Shown: piece by piece, positions 34,987 to 41,307 of the stretch
How the letters are laid out: each line of letters opens with the position of its first letter
Numbering within the stretch: position 1 is the stretch's first letter
Made by a program: the position numbers and the translations under genes
The notes under the pieces: model-generated
Told to the model about the DNA's origin: nothing
The model's input: the letters and a program-made list of their open reading frames with translations, nothing else
The model's database searches: none
Origin: Lachnospiraceae bacterium UBA3820
GTDB taxonomy: Bacteria > Bacillota > Clostridia > Lachnospirales > Lachnospiraceae
Reading direction: 5' to 3'
Assembly: GCA_002369325.1 (NCBI GenBank)
Contig: DFDU01000101.1
Location: forward strand, 1-41,307
DNA length: 41,307 bases

Positions 34987-35412
34987 TTGGATAAGGAATA
35001 TAACAGAGTAGTAAAAAATAGAATACGTTTAACAGTTTTGATTGTACTTTGTGCGGTTATCTTATTTGTAGTTTTGTTTAATTATTTCAAAATAACGCAT
35101 AACGGAAGGACGGCGTTTAAAGAAGCAAAAAATGTAAAGCTTGCTCTTAATATGCTCGATGTGGAATATTATGCAAAGGATAAATGCGTTTATGAGCCGG
35201 GAAAGAAACACGGCTTATCAAATGAAAGCATAGAACGAATAAGGGGTATACTCGAAAATGACGGAGTGGTTGATATCATCTCTTATGACAAAGAGCTTAA
35301 GCTTGTTACCTGCTTTACATATCAGATAGATAATTATAAAGTAACTTACCGTTATGAGGACGGAGAGGATAAGTGGGATGTTGATTTCTTTATAAATCTG
35401 TTTGATTACTAA
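34987..35412 (+). CDS. Single-pass membrane protein in the pilus operon, function unknown
   Basis: The 141-residue protein has a charged N-terminus, one membrane helix (about 14-34, LTVLIVLCAVILFVVLF) and an extracytoplasmic domain starting AFKEAKNVKLALNMLDVEYYAKD, with two Cys. The overall plan (N-terminal helix, then an alpha-spine-like segment and a small beta domain) resembles a pilin, but no G-[FLS]-xxxE cleavage site exists. TTG 34987 is 6 bases after AGGGGTG, while ATG 34981 abuts the SD. It could be an uncleaved pilin-like assembly factor. I do not recognise a family. Confidence 0.6.
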   Translation: MDKEYNRVVKNRIRLTVLIVLCAVILFVVLFNYFKITHNGRTAFKEAKNVKLALNMLDVEYYAKDKCVYEPGKKHGLSNESIERIRGILENDGVVDIISYDKELKLVTCFTYQIDNYKVTYRYEDGEDKWDVDFFINLFDY

Positions 35413-35446
35413 AAAAAGGGTTAATAACCGGTCAGAAGGGTAGATT

Positions 35447-36001
35447 ATGTTAATTTTTCTTAATGCTTTATGCATAGTTTTAGTTTTTTTTATAGGAGCT
35501 GATGTTTTTTCATTGGCTGATGAAATAGCTTATTGCAGGATAAAAGATATAGATATATTAAAAAGAAAATATTCAACCTGTCGGGAATGCGGACACAGAT
35601 TAAGAATTAAGGATACATTTCCGGTGGTTTCAAGATTTATAAATAAAGGAAAATGCCGTTTTTGTGATGCCGAATTCTCAAAAAGGGGATTTTATACCGA
35701 GGTTTCAGGCGGTTTTTTTGCGGTTTTGATTTATGTACTGCTTTATTTTGTTTTTAAGCTTCCGATATTTCATGCGGCAGCGATTATGATTGCGGCAGTT
35801 ATAGCCGGTATGCTTATTCTGGCTTATATTTATACGCCGCGTTTGATTTGGGATGAAAAACTGGTAGATGAGTTTAAAGAAGGCAGAGAAGAAAAAGACA
35901 ATAAAATAAAAAAACAAAAAGCAGAAAAGCAGGATGACAAAGAAAATGATAATATTGCTTTAATAGAATATAATGATAAATACAAGAATAAGGAGGAATA
36001 A
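35447..36001 (+). CDS. Peptidase-less PilD-like protein (prepilin peptidase N-terminal domain)
   Basis: The 184-residue protein aligns with the first part of type IV prepilin peptidase PilD. It has an N-terminal helix, then the zinc-type four-Cys module C45-x2-C48 ... C70-x2-C73 with GHRLRIKDTFPVVSRF between (PilD: CGHEIRPWENIPLVS), then two or three helices. Where PilD carries its first catalytic Asp (IDxDxxxIPD), this protein reads IYTPRLIWDE. The second catalytic domain with GxGD is absent and is replaced by a Lys/Glu-rich tail. It therefore cannot be an aspartic peptidase as written. It sits directly before pilC. A separate peptidase must exist elsewhere. Confidence 0.75.
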   Translation: MLIFLNALCIVLVFFIGADVFSLADEIAYCRIKDIDILKRKYSTCRECGHRLRIKDTFPVVSRFINKGKCRFCDAEFSKRGFYTEVSGGFFAVLIYVLLYFVFKLPIFHAAAIMIAAVIAGMLILAYIYTPRLIWDEKLVDEFKEGREEKDNKIKKQKAEKQDDKENDNIALIEYNDKYKNKEE

Positions 36002-36004
36002 GCC

Positions 36005-37207
36005 TTGGTTCGTTACAAATATAAGGCCCAGGACGAGGAAGGAAAAATCGTATCGGGAGTCGTTATGGCAAATGACGAATTTGATCTTCATGATAAGCTG
36101 AAACAGGATAAGAAACTGCTTATCGAGTCAAAGGCCGTAGTCGAAAAAAAGAACATAAAAAGGATTAAATCAAATGCAATTTCCGATTTTGCAAGAAATA
36201 TCGGTGAGCTTACCGCTTCGGGTGTTTCACTTGTAAAGTCGCTTAAGATTATTTCGGAGGATGAGTCGATCAAGCCGAAAGAGCAGGAGATATATGCTTC
36301 GATACTTAAGCTTGTGCGTTCGGGTGTTTCACTTTCGGATGCCATGCTTGAGCAGGGAGATGCATTTCCTCCGCTTTTTATCAATATGATAAAGAGTGCG
36401 GAGACAAGCGGTAATCTTGATAAGATAGCTATGCAGATGGCATCCCACTATGATAAGGAATACAGGCTTGGACAAAAGGTAAAAAGTTCAATGACATATC
36501 CCAAGATTTTAGGTGTTCTTATCGTTATAGTTGTCGCTATTATAATGGGCTATGTTATACCTCAGTTTGACAGTTTGTTTTCACAGATGGAGAGCCTGCC
36601 GGCATCAACAACCATTTTACTTGGTATAAGTAATTATGTAAAAAACAAGTGGTATGTTCTTCTTATAGTTGCAGCTGTGCTTTATATAGCATTTAAGCTG
36701 ATTTTTTCAATTCCTTCAGTCAAATACCATAAAGATAAGCTTGAGATACATCTGCCGGTTTTTGGTAAACTCAGGAAGGTTATTTATACGGCAAGATTTG
36801 CGAGAACGCTTTCAAGTCTTTATTCGGCGGGTATATCTATTATAAATTGTCTTATTATTGCCAGAAGTACTATCGGTAATTTATATATAGAAAAACAATT
36901 TGACCAGGTTATAGCTGATGTAAAGTCCGGAGCTAATCTTAGTGAGGCAATCGATAAAGTGGACGGGTTCACAAAAAAGCTATCTTCTTCTATTATGGTA
37001 GGTGAGGAAACCGGTGCATTGGATTCCATGCTTGTATCTACCGCAAATCAGATGGAATATGACTCGGAAGTAGCATTAAATAAACTGGTATCTTACTTAG
37101 AACCGACTATGATTGTTGTGATGGCCGTTATAGTTGGATTTATAATCATTTCTGTTATACAGCCTATTTATGGATCGTATGCACAGATATCTCAATCTTA
37201 CCAATAA
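36005..37207 (+). CDS. pilC: Type IV pilus inner-membrane platform protein PilC (type II secretion F)
   Basis: The 400-residue protein is a normal PilC/GspF: the polytopic platform on which the PilB motor acts. It opens with RYKYKAQDEEGKIVSGV and carries two T2SSF domains (about 60-185 and 265-385). Each has the SGVSLxxxL...SAETSGNLDKIA-type motif; the second reads GEETGALDSML. Three membrane spans lie near 170-195, 215-235 and 370-390. The start is TTG 36005, 8 bases after AGGAGG (35991-35996). It is immediately downstream of the PilD-like gene (3-base gap). Confidence 0.95.
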   Translation: MVRYKYKAQDEEGKIVSGVVMANDEFDLHDKLKQDKKLLIESKAVVEKKNIKRIKSNAISDFARNIGELTASGVSLVKSLKIISEDESIKPKEQEIYASILKLVRSGVSLSDAMLEQGDAFPPLFINMIKSAETSGNLDKIAMQMASHYDKEYRLGQKVKSSMTYPKILGVLIVIVVAIIMGYVIPQFDSLFSQMESLPASTTILLGISNYVKNKWYVLLIVAAVLYIAFKLIFSIPSVKYHKDKLEIHLPVFGKLRKVIYTARFARTLSSLYSAGISIINCLIIARSTIGNLYIEKQFDQVIADVKSGANLSEAIDKVDGFTKKLSSSIMVGEETGALDSMLVSTANQMEYDSEVALNKLVSYLEPTMIVVMAVIVGFIIISVIQPIYGSYAQISQSYQ

Positions 37208-37224
37208 AAAAGGGGTGAACATAA

Positions 37225-38664
37225 ATGAGTACAGTTATATATCTTGCTAATCAGCAGGTACAGATTGTTACAGGAAATTCAAACGGAAAGAAAATAAACA
37301 TAAACCAAAGCTATATACTTGATGCACCTGAGGGCAGTATAATCAATGGTATAGTTATGGATGCGGATTCTTTTATAGGTTTTTTACGTGAGACATGGGC
37401 ATCGCTCAGACTGCCGTCAAAAGATGTGGTTGTTGTAATAAACAGCACTAAATTTGTTGGAAAAAATATTGAGATGCCGTTATTGAAGGATAGTAAAACT
37501 CTTGAATTTATAGAAAGAGAATTTACTGATATCAATAAAGCTGACAGTTATTGTTATGGATATATTCCGCTTTCCGCTGAAGGAAAAACAAAAAGAATAT
37601 ATGCAGAAAATATACCGACTGACTTTATAAAGGATTATATGGATATATTTGCCGAAGCAGGAATTAAAATAAAGGCGTTGTATTCGGGTGAAAGCAGTAT
37701 AATTAATTTTGTGGCACAGACCGCAGGTAGAAAATACGGAACATTTATCCTTGAAATAGCTGACAGAATGATGATAACAACGCTTTTATTTGTAAATGGA
37801 GCATTTTATTATTTTAACAGTACCAGATGCTTTCATGAACAGGAATCTGAAGAATATGCTCAGGATATGGCTCGTTCGGCCAGTCAGATTATACAGTTCA
37901 TGCAGGCTCATCAGATAGAATATCCACTTGAAACTATTATTCTTGCCGGAGTTAATCCTCTCAATATATATACATATAGTGAGGCGATACTTCAGCAGGG
38001 TATACAAGCACCGGTTCAGGTGTTTACCGATGAAAATATTCAGTCGAATGTAGATATACAAAACAGCCTGCATGCTATAGGTGGTTTGATAAATACAGGA
38101 AAACACCAGAATTTTCTTACTTTGTATCACACTTCTAAGAAGAAGGACGATGAAAAAGGCGGAAGTAAAGCCGGAATATTCATCATCGTAGGTGCTGTTG
38201 CGATTATGCTTATCGCACTTGCGACAGCATTGACAGCCAAAGCACTAAAAAAACATGAATTAAAAGAAGCCGAAGAAGCCAATGAGGCGATGGCAACTCA
38301 GGTAACATGGTATGATTTGGTTGTTGCGGAAAATGATTTTATCGGTGCGCAGTATAATTCAATTGTAGGTCTTGATGAAAATATATATACTTATCCTGTA
38401 TGTAATACGGATATAAGAAATATTATAAAAAAATGCGCAGGTAAATATGCGGAAGTAAAATTTGAATCTTTTAATGCTGATTCCGGGGTGGTATCATTTA
38501 CGGCAACATCGAAAACGGTTGATGAGATTAATCTTTTTATAACGGAATTAAACAAGCAGGATATATTTAGCAGTGTGGATTATTCGGGTTATTCGATAAA
38601 AGAAGGTACCGATAACTGGGATATACATGTAAATTGTACTTTGGCTGAGTCGGCCGGAAGATAG
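37225..38664 (+). CDS. PilM-PilN fusion-type pilus assembly protein
   Basis: The 479-residue protein has an N-terminal cytoplasmic actin-like PilM-type domain (about 1-300), with ESSIINFVAQ and YGTFILEIADRMM blocks and a late DIQNSLHAIGGLI. A Lys/Asp-rich linker leads to one membrane span (about 316-340, IFIIVGAVAIMLIALATAL). The C-terminal periplasm-facing PilN-like domain (about 345-479) has a short coiled coil and the typical SVDYSGYSIKEG strand ending. In most organisms PilM and PilN are separate and interact through the PilN N-terminus; here they appear to be a single chain. A PilO-like gene follows 11 bases later, consistent with this assignment. Confidence 0.82.
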   Translation: MSTVIYLANQQVQIVTGNSNGKKININQSYILDAPEGSIINGIVMDADSFIGFLRETWASLRLPSKDVVVVINSTKFVGKNIEMPLLKDSKTLEFIEREFTDINKADSYCYGYIPLSAEGKTKRIYAENIPTDFIKDYMDIFAEAGIKIKALYSGESSIINFVAQTAGRKYGTFILEIADRMMITTLLFVNGAFYYFNSTRCFHEQESEEYAQDMARSASQIIQFMQAHQIEYPLETIILAGVNPLNIYTYSEAILQQGIQAPVQVFTDENIQSNVDIQNSLHAIGGLINTGKHQNFLTLYHTSKKKDDEKGGSKAGIFIIVGAVAIMLIALATALTAKALKKHELKEAEEANEAMATQVTWYDLVVAENDFIGAQYNSIVGLDENIYTYPVCNTDIRNIIKKCAGKYAEVKFESFNADSGVVSFTATSKTVDEINLFITELNKQDIFSSVDYSGYSIKEGTDNWDIHVNCTLAESAGR

Positions 38665-38675
38665 GAGGGGATATA

Positions 38676-39428
38676 ATGAAATTTGAGATGTCAGAAAGAG
38701 ATAAAAAATTACTTATATTCCTATCCGTATTTGTTATAGTTGTATGTATAGGATATTGGGGGATATATCCTGTTATAAAGGATATAAAGTCAATCGACAA
38801 AAAAATACAAACGGAAAAGGATTTAAAAGAATTAAACGAGATGAAGATTTCACAGCTTCCTATGATAGAGGCTGAAAATGAAAAAATGAAAGAGGAAATT
38901 AATAAAGCAAGAAGCAGTTATTATGAGATAATGACAAGCGGCGAGATAGATAAACATTTTACTAATCTTGTACTGACTTCCGGGCTTTATGCATATGGCC
39001 TTGATATTTCGATTTCAAAAGAGCCTACAACGCTTGAGCCATATCAGTATTCAATGAAAGCTTTGGGTATTTCCGAAGAGGATTTAACAGATGAAGAAAC
39101 AAAAGAATCTGCTGAGGATTATCTTAATAATTCAGATAATGAAGATGACGATGATTTATCTGATGCTGAAGAAGAATTTTTGGCTACGGGCATATATACT
39201 GCAAGTATCACTATGAAAATAGGCGGAGATGAGAGCAAACTTATATCATTTCTTGATTCACTTTGCAATACCGATAAAAAGCTGAGAGTAGTAAATTATA
39301 TGTTTTCTGAGGAAAAGAGTATAGATTATAATCAAAATACTGAAGACGGGGAAGAATCAGGAACTTATGAAATAAAAACCGATAAAATCCTGGAAGTTAC
39401 TTTTGAAATATATATGTGCGAGGAATAA
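38676..39428 (+). CDS. PilO-like pilus alignment protein
   Basis: The 250-residue protein has a short cytoplasmic N-terminus, one membrane span (about 13-33), a coiled coil (about 38-85) and a ferredoxin-like C-terminal region. The architecture and the position after PilMN match PilO/GspM. An unusual acidic insert (about 130-170, TDEETKESAEDYLNNSDNED and a DDDD run) separates the two strands of the fold. AGGAGGGG gives a strong SD 5 bases before the ATG. The gene ends 3 bases before pilB. Family assignment rests on topology and context. Confidence 0.75.
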   Translation: MKFEMSERDKKLLIFLSVFVIVVCIGYWGIYPVIKDIKSIDKKIQTEKDLKELNEMKISQLPMIEAENEKMKEEINKARSSYYEIMTSGEIDKHFTNLVLTSGLYAYGLDISISKEPTTLEPYQYSMKALGISEEDLTDEETKESAEDYLNNSDNEDDDDLSDAEEEFLATGIYTASITMKIGGDESKLISFLDSLCNTDKKLRVVNYMFSEEKSIDYNQNTEDGEESGTYEIKTDKILEVTFEIYMCEE

Positions 39429-39431
39429 TAT

Positions 39432-41117
39432 ATGGAAGCAAGAAATAATAAAAATATAAGAATTGGAGATGTTCTTCAGGAGCTTGGATATGTAAATGAC
39501 GAACAGGTTGGACAGGCTATAGCATATCAGAAGGAAAATAAAGGCGTAAGGCTTGGAGGAGCACTTATAGCACTTGGATTTATCACAGAAAAACAGATGC
39601 TTGAAGCTTTAGCCAAAAGGCTTAATTATGATATGGTAAATGTGTCTGATTTATCTGTCAATATAGAAGCTGTAGAAATGATACCAAGGATGCTAGCCGA
39701 AAAGTATTGCATGATGGGTTATAAGATTGTCGATAATGTTTATTATATCCTTGTAAATGACCCGCTTAATTTCTATGGTATAGAGGATATCAGGCAGATA
39801 GTGGGTATGGAATTAAATATAGCTCTTTGTGAGCAGGCACCACTTGAAAACTCCATCCAATACTATTATTCGGAAGTATCAGCAAGAGAGGCTGCTAAAA
39901 AAGCTGCTGCCAATAGCACGCAGGTCAATGAAACTGTTGAGATAAGTATAGAGGAAGGTGATGATGATACACCTATTATTAACCTTTTCAACAGTATACT
40001 TATAAGAGCATATAATTCCAATGCATCGGATATTCACATAGAACCTTTTGAAAATCATACAAGTGTCCGTATGAGAATGGATGGTGTTATATGTGATTTC
40101 ATGACACTGCAGAAAAATATTCATAATTCACTTATAGCCAGAATTAAGATTTTAGGTGATCTGGATATAGCTGAAAGAAGAGTTCCGCAGGATGGACATT
40201 TCAGAATAAATATCGAAGGAGTAAACTTAAATGTCAGAGTATCGGTTATACCAACGGTATTCGGAGAAAAAGCGGTTTTAAGACTTCTTGCATCTGCATC
40301 TTCCATCGACCATATGGGAACATTTGGTATGACAGACAAAAATTATATGATAGTTAAGAAGATGCTTCAGTCTCCAAACGGTATAATATATCTTACGGGG
40401 CCGACCGGTTCAGGTAAGTCAACGACGCTTTATATGATACTTGAGGAATTATCAAAAAGAAGTGTAAATATATCGACTATCGAGGATCCTGTTGAAAAAA
40501 ATGTTGCAAAGCTAAATCAGATGCAGGTTAATAATGTAGCAGGTCTTACCTTTGAGGTGGGACTTAGGGCTTTGCTTCGTCAGGACCCGGATATTATAAT
40601 GGTTGGTGAGACACGTGACTCGGAGACAGCATCAATTTCAGTCAGAGCGGCTATTACCGGTCATCTGGTTCTTTCCACACTCCATACCAATGATGCAGCA
40701 TCATCTGTAGTAAGACTTGTTGATATGGGAGTTGAGCCTTATATGATAGCAAGTTCTCTTGTCGGTATAGTTGCACAAAGACTTGTAAGAAAGGTATGTC
40801 CTTTCTGCGCTACTACAGGTCCTATGACACCCGAGGAAGAAGCTATAGCCGGAGTACATTTTGATATGATTAAACATCCGGTTGGATGCAGACAATGTAA
40901 CAATACAGGATATAAGGGAAGAATTTCTATCCATGAAATACTTGTAATAGATAAAAATGTACGTTCGATGATAACAAAGGGCGCTTCAGTTGAGGAAATC
41001 AAAGAATATGCGATAAATGAGCAGGGAATGAGTACCTTGAAGAAGAGCGCGCTTGAGCTTGTTGAACAGGGGATTACCACAGTGGATGAATTGGTTAAGG
41101 TATCGTATTATGAATAA
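39432..41117 (+). CDS. pilB: Type IV pilus extension ATPase PilB (GspE family)
   Basis: The 561-residue protein is a full-length PilB. The N-terminal MshEN/GspE-N domain (about 5-150) begins with IGDVLQELGYVNDEQVGQA. The hexameric ATPase core has SDIHIEPFENHTSVRMRMDG, Walker A GPTGSGKST at 323-331, the Asp box IEDPVEK, Walker B-like DIIMVGETRD and the His box HLVLSTLHTND. A zinc site CPFC (C456, C459) with CRQC (C486, C489) is typical of PilB/GspE and absent from PilT, so this is the extension motor. It powers the PilC platform encoded upstream. Confidence 0.97.
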   Translation: MEARNNKNIRIGDVLQELGYVNDEQVGQAIAYQKENKGVRLGGALIALGFITEKQMLEALAKRLNYDMVNVSDLSVNIEAVEMIPRMLAEKYCMMGYKIVDNVYYILVNDPLNFYGIEDIRQIVGMELNIALCEQAPLENSIQYYYSEVSAREAAKKAAANSTQVNETVEISIEEGDDDTPIINLFNSILIRAYNSNASDIHIEPFENHTSVRMRMDGVICDFMTLQKNIHNSLIARIKILGDLDIAERRVPQDGHFRINIEGVNLNVRVSVIPTVFGEKAVLRLLASASSIDHMGTFGMTDKNYMIVKKMLQSPNGIIYLTGPTGSGKSTTLYMILEELSKRSVNISTIEDPVEKNVAKLNQMQVNNVAGLTFEVGLRALLRQDPDIIMVGETRDSETASISVRAAITGHLVLSTLHTNDAASSVVRLVDMGVEPYMIASSLVGIVAQRLVRKVCPFCATTGPMTPEEEAIAGVHFDMIKHPVGCRQCNNTGYKGRISIHEILVIDKNVRSMITKGASVEEIKEYAINEQGMSTLKKSALELVEQGITTVDELVKVSYYE

Positions 41118-41134
41118 ATAGGGGGTACGTTGTT

Positions 41135-41307
41135 ATGATGATTGATGAAATGATACTTAAGGCAAGAAGTATGGGCTGTTCGGATATACACCTTTCTGTC
41201 GGACTTCCGACTATGTTCCGTATAAATGGAAAATTGCAGGAAGTGGATGCCAATAACAATGCAGAAAAGCTTTCAATGATAGTTGAGATGCTTACGGATG
41301 AACAAAG
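41135..41307 (+). CDS. pilT: Pilus retraction ATPase PilT, partial (N-terminus)
   Basis: About 57 codons before the right edge; the rest is outside. The reading LKARSMGCSDIHLSVGLPTMFRINGKLQEV matches the PilT N-terminal domain (SDLHLTVGxPPxxRxxG). PilT drives pilus retraction and twitching motility. GGGGG at 41121-41125 precedes ATG 41135 (ATG 41138 is an alternative). It follows pilB by 17 bases, so the operon continues beyond the window. Confidence 0.88.
   Translation, partial: MMIDEMILKARSMGCSDIHLSVGLPTMFRINGKLQEVDANNNAEKLSMIVEMLTDEQ

Overview
The window is AT-rich, Gram-positive (Firmicutes) chromosomal DNA and most resembles Lachnospiraceae or a related gut/rumen Clostridia lineage. The evidence is an alpha/beta-type small acid-soluble spore protein, YlbJ and SpoIIM-like sporulation membrane proteins, Gram-positive LexA boxes at recA, strong AGGAGG ribosome binding sites, and several gene neighbourhoods shared with Bacillus/Clostridia. 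The species is not determinable from the window alone. No stretch without a gene exceeds 300 bases. No tRNA, rRNA, CRISPR array, insertion sequence or prophage was recognised.

Bases 1-21000 are a housekeeping region. rpmB (partial, minus) diverges from an asp23/yloU-yloV(fakA) pair, followed by a YwaF-like membrane protein overlapping recG, a SASP gene, a degV/FakB gene, a membrane-anchored GH5 endoglucanase with a CBM2-like domain, and rsmD-coaD-coiled-coil protein. On the minus strand come ylbJ and tmcAL. Then follow recA (two LexA boxes)-recX, rny, a NUDIX hydrolase, a SpoIIM-like protein and xerD, then aroC (minus), rpsO and aroE. The order rpmB-yloU-yloV-recG, rsmD-coaD-ylbJ-tmcAL, recA-rny and nudF-spoIIM-xerD echoes B. 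subtilis.

Bases 21116-41307 are one long plus-strand type IV pilus (T4P) operon, started by a near-consensus promoter and running off the right edge. Its first gene is exceptional: 11.9 kb encoding about 3969 residues. The protein begins with a class III prepilin signal (G|FTLVE) and carries about thirty GLUG-type repeats (Y-V-G-G-I-x-G-x-N) expected to form a long beta-helix. A further ~1800 residues look like beta-sandwich modules. It is followed by three small prepilin-like genes (PilX/GspK-, PilV/GspI- and PilW/GspJ-like), a single-TM protein, a peptidase-less PilD-like protein, PilC, a PilM-PilN fusion, a PilO-like protein, PilB and the start of PilT. No ordinary small major pilin is present in the window.

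Inference: this is a pilus-assembly module whose leading product is a giant modular pilin or tip adhesin, displayed by the minor pilins. A cell-surface cellulase in the same window suggests, without proof, a fibre- or glycan-associated lifestyle. The giant prepilin and the peptidase-less PilD-like protein are the most interesting observations.
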